Origin: Streptococcus mitis
GTDB taxonomy: Bacteria > Bacillota > Bacilli > Lactobacillales > Streptococcaceae
DNA length: 49,641 nucleotides
Direction: 5' to 3'
Assembly (NCBI RefSeq): GCF_005844455.1
Contig: NZ_SPGF01000009.1
Location: 1-49,641, forward strand
The translations under genes and the position numbers were made by a program. The notes beneath the pieces were generated by a model. It had not been told where the DNA came from. It saw only the letters and a program-made list of their open reading frames with translations, and did not search any database. The first letter of the stretch is position 1. Each line of letters begins with the position of its first letter. This document shows positions 42,579 through 49,641 of the stretch, in pieces.

Positions 42579-43280
42579 TTAGTTTTCCTCCTTTTCTACC
42601 TGAGCACTGTCAGACGAGATGACACCATCACGAATGACAATCTGGCGTTTGGCATAGGCAGCAATCTCAGGCTCATGCGTGACCATGATAATGGTCTTCC
42701 CTTCCTTGTTTAACTCCACCAACAGCTGCATGATTTGATTTCCCGTCTTGGTATCCAAGGCTCCTGTGGGTTCGTCTGCTAGGATGATAGAGGGATTATT
42801 TACCAAGGCACGCGCAATCGCTACACGTTGCTTTTGACCACCGGATAATTCCGAAGGTAAATGATGACTACGCTCCGTCAGCTCAACCTTTTCCAGAAAT
42901 TCCTCAGCCAATTTCCGACGTTTTGAAGCCGAAACACCAGCGTAAATCAAGGGCAATTCGACGTTTTGAAGTGCATTGAGCTTAGACAAGAGAAAGAACT
43001 GCTGAAAGACAAAGCCGATTTGCTGGTTGCGAACCTTGGCCAGTTGTTTCTCTCCAAGGCCTGCCACTTCTTGTCCTTCAAGGTAGTACTCTCCACTAGT
43101 TGGTGTATCCAACATTCCGATGGTATTCATCAACGTAGACTTACCAGAACCAGATGGTCCCATAATGGCAACAAACTCACCTTCATGAACTTCTAGATTG
43201 ATATTTTTAAGGACCTGCAGTTCTTGGTCACCATTTCGATAACTTCTACAGATATTTTTGAGACTAATTAGTTTCTTCAT
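42579..43280 (-). CDS. MacB-like ABC transporter ATP-binding protein
   Basis: The 233-residue ATPase (LolD/MacB type) has Walker A GPSGSGKSTLMNT near residue 41, signature LSGGQKQRVAIARAL near 142 and Walker B IILADEPTGALD near 163, with the streptococcal signature linker. It overlaps the adaptor gene by 17 bases and the permease starts 1 base after its stop. Confidence 0.95.
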   Translation of the reverse strand: MKKLISLKNICRSYRNGDQELQVLKNINLEVHEGEFVAIMGPSGSGKSTLMNTIGMLDTPTSGEYYLEGQEVAGLGEKQLAKVRNQQIGFVFQQFFLLSKLNALQNVELPLIYAGVSASKRRKLAEEFLEKVELTERSHHLPSELSGGQKQRVAIARALVNNPSIILADEPTGALDTKTGNQIMQLLVELNKEGKTIIMVTHEPEIAAYAKRQIVIRDGVISSDSAQVEKEEN

Positions 43281-44448
43281 CAGCCTTCACCTCTTTTCCT
43301 TCTTCCAAGGAAGATGTTGGATTACTGATGACCTTGGTACCGTCTGTCAAACCTGAAGTAATTTCTTGGTTGTCTGCGTCCGCATTCCCCAAAGTAACTT
43401 CTACCTTCTTCGCTTTTTTCTGGTCGTCAACGATCCAGACATAGTTTTTGTCATTTTCGGTAACGACACTTGTCAAAGGAACAAGGATGGCTTTACTTTT
43501 GTTTTTGACTTCCACACTAACAGAGAATCCTTGTTTCAACTCACCGATATCGCTGGTCACATCAACAGTATAAGGGTACTTAGATCCAGTATTTCCTCCA
43601 AGGGCTGCATTTGCTGCTTCGCCATTATTTTTAGGGTAGTCAGAAATGTAGCTAATCTTACCAGTCCAGCTCTTATCTTGGTAAACCTTCGAAGTAAAGG
43701 TAACTTCTTGCCCAACAGAAAGGTTAGCAAGGTTGTATTCAGACAACTCCCCTTTGACCTGTAAGTTTTCGTTACTTACGACATGAACTACCACTTGGCT
43801 ATTACCTGTTGGCGATTTGGAAACATTACGATTAACTTCAACTACAGTCCCTTCTAGTGTACTGAGGACAGTTGCAGCATCTAGCTGAGCTTGGGCCTTG
43901 TTGAGTTGGGCAACAGCATCTGCACGGTTATCCTTGGCATCACTTATTTGAGAATCAATAGAAGATACGGAAGGAGTTGCTGCTTGCGCTTGTTCTGGAA
44001 GTCCAGCTTCTGTTGGAACCTGTGGAGAAGCTGGTGTAGCTGATGCATTTTCACGAGCTTTGTTTAACTCCTCGATATGACGGTCTGCCTTTGCAACTGC
44101 ACGATCGGCTGCATCATAGGCAGCTTGAGCATCTGCACTGCTGTATTTGACCAACGCTTGCCCTGCTTCGACCTTGTCCCCAACCGAAACAAGTATTTCA
44201 TCTAAATCTCCCTTGCTAGCATCAAAATAAATGTATTGTTCATTTTTTGCTGTAACCGTACCTGACAAGAGAACCGATGAAGCAACAGAACCTTCCTTAG
44301 CAGTAACGATATGAGAGGTTTCCTCCTTGACTGCTGACTGGGAAGGTTGTCTAAAAATCAAAATCCCCGCAGCACCGATAACAATGGCACTGGCAACACC
44401 AATCGCTGTGTATAATTGCCATTTTTTTACCTTCTTATTTCTTTTCAT
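43264..44448 (-). CDS. efflux adaptor (HlyD/MacA-like membrane fusion protein)
   Basis: The 394-residue adaptor has an N-terminal membrane anchor (residues 10-32), a split lipoyl domain (YFDASKGDLDEILVSVGDKVEAGQALVKY near 72-101), a coiled-coil hairpin (Ala-rich, 105-195), and a beta-barrel with a C-terminal tail rich in acidic residues. A Pro/Ala-rich loop (SATPASPQVPTEAGLPEQ) sits in the hairpin. It links the permease to the cell wall in Gram positives. First gene of the operon. Confidence 0.92.
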   Translation of the reverse strand: MKRNKKVKKWQLYTAIGVASAIVIGAAGILIFRQPSQSAVKEETSHIVTAKEGSVASSVLLSGTVTAKNEQYIYFDASKGDLDEILVSVGDKVEAGQALVKYSSADAQAAYDAADRAVAKADRHIEELNKARENASATPASPQVPTEAGLPEQAQAATPSVSSIDSQISDAKDNRADAVAQLNKAQAQLDAATVLSTLEGTVVEVNRNVSKSPTGNSQVVVHVVSNENLQVKGELSEYNLANLSVGQEVTFTSKVYQDKSWTGKISYISDYPKNNGEAANAALGGNTGSKYPYTVDVTSDIGELKQGFSVSVEVKNKSKAILVPLTSVVTENDKNYVWIVDDQKKAKKVEVTLGNADADNQEITSGLTDGTKVISNPTSSLEEGKEVKADEETN

Positions 44449-44484
44449 TTTTAAGCTCCTTTATTCTTTTGCCTTACAAAAACC

Positions 44485-44513
44485 ATTATATCAGAAATAC
44501 CGAGACCAAACAA
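44485..44513 (-). promoter_or_regulatory. efflux operon promoter
   Basis: Minus strand TTGTTT (44508-44513), 17 bases, TGATATAAT-type -10 (44485-44490). Its -35 overlaps the first half of the LytTR-like direct repeat. Confidence 0.65.
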
Positions 44514-44545
44514 TGACAGTTCAGATGGAAACAATGACAATTCAG
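44508..44545 (+). promoter_or_regulatory. LytTR-type direct repeat
   Basis: AAACAATGACAGTTCAG (44508-44524) and AAACAATGACAATTCAG (44529-44545) differ at one position and repeat with a 21-bp period. The core halves ACAGTTCAG and ACAATTCAG are spaced by 12 bases, the pattern bound by LytTR-family response regulators (AgrA, ComE and BlpR). A plus-strand TATAAT lies at 44594-44599. Confidence 0.6.
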
Positions 44546-44723
44546 GATCATTATTTCGTTCGGTATCCGTTTATTGGACCATTGTGCTAGATATATAATA
44601 CAATATCTTTTTGAATTTGGCAAGCGTTTTTATAATTTTTTTATCGTAGTAGATTTTTTGCTAACTTCTCAAAGTAACTTCCACTTGGCTGGTCAAAGTG
44701 GAAATTAGTCTAAAACGGATTTT

Positions 44724-45886
44724 TATGGTGGAATTAAGTGTGAGACGTTTAAGTTAGAAATGAGGTCTACTATGACAAAACATAAACATCTTACCCTTTC
44801 AGACCGTAACGATATCCAGCTAGGTTTAGAGCGCGGTGAAACCTTCAAAGCTATCGGACAAGCCATTCTAAAAGACCCATCTACTGTTTCCAAAGAAGTC
44901 AAACGAAACAGACAAGTCCGAGAGTCTACATGCGATAACCTTCCTTGCCCTTTACTCGATAAGGCTCCCTTTGTCTGTAATGGATGCCCTAAAAGAAGAC
45001 AAAATTGTGGCTATAAGAAGATCTTCTACCTAGCTAAACAAGCTCAAAAGCAGTACGAACAAACTCTTGTCGAAGCTCGTGAAGGAACTCCTCTCAATTC
45101 CAAGACCTTCTGGGACATGGATAAAGTCATTTCTGATGGTGTTAAAAAGGGACAACACATCTATCATATCCTCAAAACTCACAACCTTAATGTCAGCTCC
45201 TCAACCGTCTATCGACATATCCGAAAAGGATACCTATGAGGATTTCCAAAACTATTTAGTACTGAATCAACTAGACTCTTGGTTGGAAATGGACACAGTT
45301 CTGGTGAGGATAGGAGGTAAAGTCCTACTCACCTTCAATTTATCTTTCTGTAACTTTATCTTCGCTAGACTTCTGGATAATAAAACTGCTCTTGAGGTTA
45401 CCAAACACCTCTATGACATCAAGAACACTCTTCACCAAGCTGACAAAGATTTCTTCCAACTCTTTCCTGTCATTCTTACCGATAATGGTGGAGAGTTTGC
45501 CAGGGTTGATGACATCGAAATGGATGTGCGAGGAGAGAGTAAACTCTTCTTTTGTGATCCTAATCGCTCTGACCAGAAAGGGAGAATTGAGAAAAATCAC
45601 ACGCTGATTCGCGACATTTTACCTAAGGGAACTTCCTTTGATAACTTAACTCAAGAGGACATCAATCTCGTTTGTTCGCATGTCAACAGTGTCAAACGGG
45701 CTGCTTTGAATGGAAAGTCAGCCTATGAACTTTTTGCCTTTACTTATGGAGAAGAGATTCCTAAGCTTTTCGGCATTTCTAAAATACCTGCAGAAGACGT
45801 CTGTCAGTCGTCTAAATTACTCCAACATAAGTTCTAAAAACTAACCTAAAACCCCATTCAAACGTCTCACACTAACTTCCACCATA
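44724..45886 (+). mobile_element. IS30-family element (defective)
   Basis: The ends TATGGTGGAATTAAGTGTGA (44724) and, inverted, TATGGTGGAAGTTAGTGTGA (from 45886) share about 20 of 26 bases. They enclose a frameshifted IS30-type transposase. The flanks hold further GTGGAACTTA-like fragments, evidence of older related insertions. Confidence 0.85.
44772..45837 (+). pseudogene. IS30-family transposase with internal deletion and frameshift
   Basis: The 5' frame (from ATG 44772, MTKHKHLTLSDRNDIQLGLE) carries the helix-turn-helix and cysteine cluster (CNGCPKRRQNC) and runs to a TGA at 45237-45239 after HIRKGYL. The DDE core continues in another frame (joining near 45230): EMDTV, LTDNGGEF and GRIEKNH. 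The usual linker between HIRKGYL and TYEDFQ is missing, so the disruption looks like a deletion of about 30 codons that also shifted the frame. Confidence 0.88.
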
Positions 45887-46083
45887 GCGGAACTTAATCT
45901 GAAACGCTTTCAGATGAGGGGATTTTGTGCGCTCTTTTTTTCGATTCATTTTAGTTACAAAAGCGATGAAATCAAGCATTAGTAAAACCAGTGGAACTTA
46001 CCCTGACACGGATTTCCACTGGTTTTTAGAATTTTTATCAGATTAACTTCCACTTCTACTAGTGGTGGAACTTACTTTGGGAA
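45887..46083. other. IS-remnant intergenic region upstream of gor
   Basis: No gene. It contains GCGGAACTTAATCTG, GTGGAACTTACCCTG and GTGGAACTTACTTTG-type fragments resembling IS30 ends, and a strong hairpin AAAACCAGTGGAA/TTCCACTGGTTTT (45984-45996 with 46013-46025). Confidence 0.5.
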
Positions 46084-46099
46084 TTTACCTAGCAGATTT

Positions 46100-46128
46100 T
46101 TGCATTCAAAAAATAAAAACGATAGAAT
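46100..46128 (+). promoter_or_regulatory. gor promoter
   Basis: TTGCAT (46100-46105), 17 bases, TAGAAT (46123-46128); gor ATG at 46158 with AAGGAG. Confidence 0.65.
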
Positions 46129-46157
46129 ATGACTATCAAAGCTATAAGGAGTTTTCT

Positions 46158-47504
46158 ATGAGAGAATATGATATCATCGCCATCGGTGGAGGAAGCGGCG
46201 GCATTGCCACTATGAACCGAGCTGGCGAACACGGTGCTAAAGCTGCTGTTATCGAAGAGAAAAAATTAGGTGGAACCTGCGTCAATGTCGGCTGTGTTCC
46301 TAAAAAAATCATGTGGTATGGAGCTCAAATCGCTGAAAGCTTCCACCACTACGGCCCTGACTATGGTTTTACAAGTTCAGATGTTCAATTTGATTTTGCT
46401 AAACTTCGTCAAAACCGTGAAGCCTACATCGACCGTGCTCGCTCGTCTTATGATGGAAGTTTCAAGCGCAACGGGGTTGATTTGATTGAAGGTCGTGCTC
46501 ATTTCGTTGATTCCCACACCATTAGCGTTAATGGTGAATTGATTCGTGCCAAGCATATCGTGATTGCGACTGGCGCTCGTCCAAGCATCCCAACTATTCC
46601 TGGAGCTGAACTCGGTGGCAGCTCAGACGATGTCTTTGCTTGGGAGCAACTTCCTGAATCCGTTGCGATTCTTGGAGCTGGTTATATCGCCGTTGAATTA
46701 GCAGGTGTTCTCCACGCGCTAGGAGTAAAAACGGATTTGTTTGTCCGTCGTGATCGTCCCTTGCGTGGTTTTGACAGCTACATCGTTGAAGGACTTGTCA
46801 ATGAAATGGAAAAAACAAACTTGCCACTTCATACTCACAAAGTCCCTGCCAAGTTAGAAAAAACTGCTGAAGGCATTACCATTTATTTCGAAGACGGTTC
46901 TAGTCACACTGCCAGCCAAGTTATCTGGGCTACCGGTCGCCGTCCAAATGTAGACGGTCTTGAGTTAGAAAAGGCCGGCGTTACACTCAACCAACGTGGA
47001 TTTATCCAAGTGGATGAGTATCAAAATACAGTTGTAGATGGTATCTACGCCCTTGGAGACGTTACTGGTGAGAAGGAACTGACCCCAGTAGCCATCAAGG
47101 CAGGACGTACCCTCTCTGAACGCCTCTTCAACGGAAAAACAAATGCCAAGATGGACTACACGACTATCCCTACTGTTGTCTTCTCACACCCAGCAATCGG
47201 AACCGTCGGTTTAACCGAGGATCAAGCTATCAAAGAATACGGCCAAGATCAGATCAAAGTCTACAAGTCAAGCTTTGCATCTATGTACTCAGCCGTTACA
47301 AACCATCGTCAAGAATCTCGCTTCAAACTCATCACCGCCGGTGCTGACGAAAAAGTTGTTGGACTTCACGGACTTGGTTACGGAGTGGATGAGATGATTC
47401 AAGGATTCGCTGTTGCTATCAAGATGGGAGCAACCAAGACGGACTTTGATGCTACAGTAGCTATCCACCCAACCGCTTCAGAAGAATTTGTAACCATGCG
47501 CTAA
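46158..47504 (+). CDS. gor: glutathione reductase
   Basis: NADPH-dependent reduction of glutathione disulfide. The 448-residue flavoprotein begins [20 protein letters not shown] (46158, behind AAGGAG). FAD motif at residues 6-15, redox disulfide [13 protein letters not shown] near 39-50, NADPH motif [19 protein letters not shown] near 172, and catalytic His-Glu HPTASEEF at the C-terminus. Streptococci import rather than make glutathione, so this enzyme recycles taken-up glutathione. Confidence 0.95.
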   Translation: MREYDIIAIGGGSGGIATMNRAGEHGAKAAVIEEKKLGGTCVNVGCVPKKIMWYGAQIAESFHHYGPDYGFTSSDVQFDFAKLRQNREAYIDRARSSYDGSFKRNGVDLIEGRAHFVDSHTISVNGELIRAKHIVIATGARPSIPTIPGAELGGSSDDVFAWEQLPESVAILGAGYIAVELAGVLHALGVKTDLFVRRDRPLRGFDSYIVEGLVNEMEKTNLPLHTHKVPAKLEKTAEGITIYFEDGSSHTASQVIWATGRRPNVDGLELEKAGVTLNQRGFIQVDEYQNTVVDGIYALGDVTGEKELTPVAIKAGRTLSERLFNGKTNAKMDYTTIPTVVFSHPAIGTVGLTEDQAIKEYGQDQIKVYKSSFASMYSAVTNHRQESRFKLITAGADEKVVGLHGLGYGVDEMIQGFAVAIKMGATKTDFDATVAIHPTASEEFVTMR

Positions 47505-47512
47505 TTATCGCA

Positions 47513-47537
47513 AGAGACCTCTTGAGGTCTCTTTTTA
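47513..47537 (+). terminator. gor terminator
   Basis: AGAGACCTC-TT-GAGGTCTCT followed by TTTT. Confidence 0.85.
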
Positions 47538-47551
47538 CTTGTAAAATCGGC

Positions 47552-47568
47552 TGTTACAAAATTGTTAC
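47552..47568 (+). promoter_or_regulatory. WalR/VicR-type box upstream of bioY
   Basis: TGTTAC-AAAAT-TGTTAC fits the two half-sites TGTWAH-N5-TGTWAH. Two further GTTAC motifs follow at 47596-47600 and 47616-47620, at roughly whole-turn spacings (11, 32 and 20 bases). Confidence 0.45.
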
Positions 47569-47586
47569 CTTAATTTCAAAAATAGG

Positions 47587-47614
47587 TTGACTTCTGTTAC
47601 TAAATTAGTATAAT
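47587..47614 (+). promoter_or_regulatory. bioY promoter
   Basis: TTGACT (47587-47592), 16 bases, TATAAT (47609-47614); a second TATAAT occurs at 47621-47626. Confidence 0.65.
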
Positions 47615-47647
47615 AGTTACTATAATTTTGAAAAGAGGTTAACAGTT

Positions 47648-48184
47648 TTGAAAAAAGCTCATATCTATGCTATCCCAGCTATCGGTGCTGCTCTCATCGC
47701 CGTATTAGCACAAATTAGTCTCCCTATCGGTACTGTACCTTTCACTTTGCAAAACTTCGCGATCGGTCTGATTGCTACTGTTTTTAGACCTAGGGAAGCC
47801 GTTCTATCTGTTGCTCTCTACCTCCTGCTGGGCGCCATTGGTCTACCTGTCTTTGCAGGGGGTGGTGCAGGATTTCACGTTTTAGTCGGTCCAAGTTCAG
47901 GCTATCTTTGGTTCGACCTTGTCTATGCAGGACTTACATCTTATCTCATCCATCAAAATAGTGGCTATATTCGCATTTTCCTAGCCAACCTCTTGGGTGA
48001 TTCACTCGTCTTTGTCGGAGGTATTCTCAGCCTCCACTTCCTTGCTGGTATGTCATTCGATAAGGCACTCGCTGTCGGAGTCCTTCCCTTTATCCTTCCT
48101 GATCTTGGTAAGATTATTGCCATTAGTTTCATTAGCCGTCCCCTACTCGAACGATTTAAAAGCCTTCCTTATTTCTCAAGATAA
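47648..48184 (+). CDS. bioY: biotin transporter BioY
   Basis: The S component of an ECF-type (or solitary) biotin transporter. The 178-residue membrane protein has about six helices, with the conserved segment FTLQNFAIGLIATVF near residue 33 and GGGAGFHVLVGPSSGYLWFD near 74-93 lining the biotin site. It starts at TTG (47648) after AGAGGT. Shared energising EcfAAT is not in the window. No BirA operator was recognised. Confidence 0.9.
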   Translation: MKKAHIYAIPAIGAALIAVLAQISLPIGTVPFTLQNFAIGLIATVFRPREAVLSVALYLLLGAIGLPVFAGGGAGFHVLVGPSSGYLWFDLVYAGLTSYLIHQNSGYIRIFLANLLGDSLVFVGGILSLHFLAGMSFDKALAVGVLPFILPDLGKIIAISFISRPLLERFKSLPYFSR

Positions 48185-48186
48185 AA

Positions 48187-48218
48187 AAATAGTCCAGAAC
48201 AAGTGTTCTGGACTATTT
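48187..48218. terminator. bidirectional terminator between bioY and the adhesin
   Basis: AAATAGTCCAGAAC and GTTCTGGACTATTT, a perfect 14-bp stem with a 4-base loop and A/T tracts on both sides. Confidence 0.85.
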
Positions 48219-48270
48219 CCTTTCCAATTACTTCCTAAGAACTAACTGAAAATCAAGTCTCATCTAGAGA

Positions 48271-49287
48271 TTATTTATTTTTACGGCTTACAAAGTACAA
48301 TCCACCAGTCACTGCCATCAAGGTAAGTCCTGCAACTACTGCTACATTAGATGCTTTTTCACCAGTGTTAGGAAGTTGAGGTTTTGGCCCTGGTTTTTCT
48401 GGTGTTGGTTTAGCTTGGTCTGTTACAATCAGTTTATTACCTTCTGATTTTACAGTGTTCCCGTTTGCTGATTTGACAGTTACTTTGCCGTCTTTTTCAA
48501 CTGTGAACGTAATATCTGTTACTGCTAGGTAACCTTCTGGGGCTGATTCTTCATGGAAGACATATTCACCTTCTGCTAATTTAAGCGTGTGGTTCTTACC
48601 TTCTTCTGATGTCCATTCTGCAATGACACGGTCACCTTGCTTAATTTGAATCTTAGCTCCGGAAATTTCTTTTCCACCAAGATTTACCTTGCTAAATACT
48701 ACGTCTTTTTCTTTTGGTTTTTCTTTAACCCTAACTGTAATCAAGTTTTGAATGTTACTATTAATAGAAACATAGATATCAACTTCCATTAAGTCGTTTA
48801 TAAGAGCATCTTTTGAAGCGTCCTCAGCAGCCGAACGAAGTGCAGCCTTTTGCTCGTTTTGGAACTGATGTTGATAGGTAGTATCATATTGTCTAGTTTT
48901 ACCTTGTTGATAGTAGTACTCGTTTTGGGTTACTGCATAGTTTGTATCAGGATGAGTCGCCTTATAGTACAAGATTCTCTTTAATTTTTTAACATCAGCG
49001 CTTTTAGAGTCCGAGTAATTCAATATTTGCTCATCTGTAGCATTTATAATCTTAGTATAGTTATCCTTGGTAGTGGAATAGCTTGGACTATGATGATTTG
49101 ACTGCAAACAGAGTGCCCAAAGAGCGTCTACATCGCCACTAGAATCTACAACTTTTCTATAATTAGTCGCATCATAGGCGGTATATTTCTTACCGTTACT
49201 ATCTGCATGAACAAGCGTATAACTTAAACCGACGATAGCTAGTATAGAAGTGACCAGTACCGATATCTTTATTAGTAAATCTTTCAT
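48271..49287 (-). CDS. sortase-anchored thioester-domain adhesin with a SpaA/CnaB domain
   Basis: The 338-residue product has, in order: signal peptide (1-28); a thioester-domain-like region where Cys60 (ALCLQSNHHSP) and Gln121 (VTQNEYYY) could form the internal Cys-Gln bond used to attach covalently to host amines; a helical stretch; a CnaB/SpaA domain (about 195-262: FSKVNLGG with the bond Lys, HEESAPEGY with the catalytic Glu); a proline linker; and LPNTG at 305-309 with membrane tail and RKNK. This small pilin-tip-like adhesin would be linked to the wall by SrtA. The TQ motif departs from the usual TQxA form, so thioester formation needs proof. Confidence 0.82.
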   Translation of the reverse strand: MKDLLIKISVLVTSILAIVGLSYTLVHADSNGKKYTAYDATNYRKVVDSSGDVDALWALCLQSNHHSPSYSTTKDNYTKIINATDEQILNYSDSKSADVKKLKRILYYKATHPDTNYAVTQNEYYYQQGKTRQYDTTYQHQFQNEQKAALRSAAEDASKDALINDLMEVDIYVSINSNIQNLITVRVKEKPKEKDVVFSKVNLGGKEISGAKIQIKQGDRVIAEWTSEEGKNHTLKLAEGEYVFHEESAPEGYLAVTDITFTVEKDGKVTVKSANGNTVKSEGNKLIVTDQAKPTPEKPGPKPQLPNTGEKASNVAVVAGLTLMAVTGGLYFVSRKNK

Positions 49288-49530
49288 TTTCTAAATATCT
49301 TTCTTTTATTTTTTAGACAATAAACTGCGCTAGAATATCCCCCCAACACCCAGACTATCCTGCTAAAAACTGTCCTTTATTAGGATATATATATACCATA
49401 TTTGTCAAGTATTTACAGCAAATTATTTTAAAAATATCTAATATTCTAATTCATGAAAGTTCTATAATGAAGTTAGCCACCCAGCACTCCTAAAAATTAG
49501 ATGGTTCAACTGGCTTATAGCTAGTACTCG
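49288..49530 (-). other. adhesin leader region, no gene seen
   Basis: A TTGACA (49402-49407, minus strand) followed by TA-rich sequence is the likely promoter, although the -10 spacing is poor. A GGGGGGATATT tract lies between it and the start. The ribosome site is weak (GAAAGAT). Confidence 0.4.
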
Positions 49531-49640
49531 ATTTCATTTGATAAGAGGCTTGATGCTGTTAGGCTGGTGAGCCAAGGCTAAGACTAGCCTTGGTTTAGCT
49601 AACGAAACAGCTTCAAGGGTTCCTCTTGCCAAATGAAAGC
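49531..49640. other. large imperfect stem-loop at the window edge
   Basis: TTTCATTTG-AT-AAGAGG (49532-49548) pairs with CCTCTT-GC-CAAATGAAA (49622-49638). GCTGTT (49555-49560) pairs with AACAGC (49606-49611), and the apex CCAAGGCTA/TAGCCTTGG (49572-49593) is perfect. Either an mRNA leader of a gene beyond the window or a MITE-like element. Confidence 0.55.
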
Positions 49641-49641
49641 T

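Noticed and set aside
47587..47640. BirA operator before bioY
   Set aside because: No two GTTAAC-type half-sites with the expected spacing; only one GGTTAAC is present, next to the ribosome site.

Overview
The window looks like chromosome of a mitis-group Streptococcus, most likely S. mitis or a close non-pneumococcal relative. The evidence is the parE/parC, deo/nup, coaA-rpsT, punA-clc-deoD, metG and gor gene content, three BOX-type repeats, one RUP-type repeat, an IS630-Spn1-like element, and moderate AT richness. No rRNA, tRNA or CRISPR array was seen.

Layout. 1-2245: an orphan structured-RNA-like block resembling an IS200/IS605 right end, queH, and a decayed IS630-family element. 2246-10747: the topoisomerase IV genes parC and parE, wild type at the ParC quinolone-resistance positions. 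They are split by a compact three-gene defence-like cassette: a restriction-methyltransferase fusion, a specificity subunit and a HEPN RNase-like protein. 10883-11524: plsY. 11563-19316: a leftward nucleoside salvage and uptake cluster in the order methyltransferase, pdp, deoC, cdd, pnrA, nupA, nupB, nupC. 19519-21925: a small membrane protein, coaA, rpsT and a P-loop kinase. 21951-31241: a second leftward nucleoside cluster, rpiA-deoB-(DUF1697 pseudogene)-punA and clc-deoD. It is interrupted by a 915-residue secreted protein that joins a lipase, two fucolectin domains and a cholesterol-dependent-cytolysin membrane-binding domain. 31402-38815: housekeeping and stress genes (trxB, an amino-acid ABC transporter, an ArsC/Spx-like protein, ogt, an acetyltransferase, DUF1836, hemolysin III, a PadR pair). 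38901-44448: BOX/RUP repeats, metG and a three-gene MacB-like efflux system. 44724-45886: a broken IS30-family element. 46158-49287: gor, bioY and a sortase-anchored adhesin. The window ends in a large stem-loop.

How the genes work together. Nucleosides enter through PnrA-NupABC. They are cleaved by Pdp, DeoD and PunA and deaminated by Cdd. Deoxyribose/ribose 1-phosphate is converted by DeoB and DeoC, and ribose phosphates by RpiA, feeding central carbon metabolism. 

The most unusual items are the lipase-lectin-cytolysin-domain-4 fusion at 24888-27635, which sits beside an eroded second copy of the punA 3' end, and the restriction-modification/HEPN cassette fused translationally to the end of parE. 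Several candidate regulatory sites are also reported: a LytTR-type direct repeat, a WalR/VicR-type box, a perfect palindrome at the DUF1836 start site, and a duplicated padR promoter.
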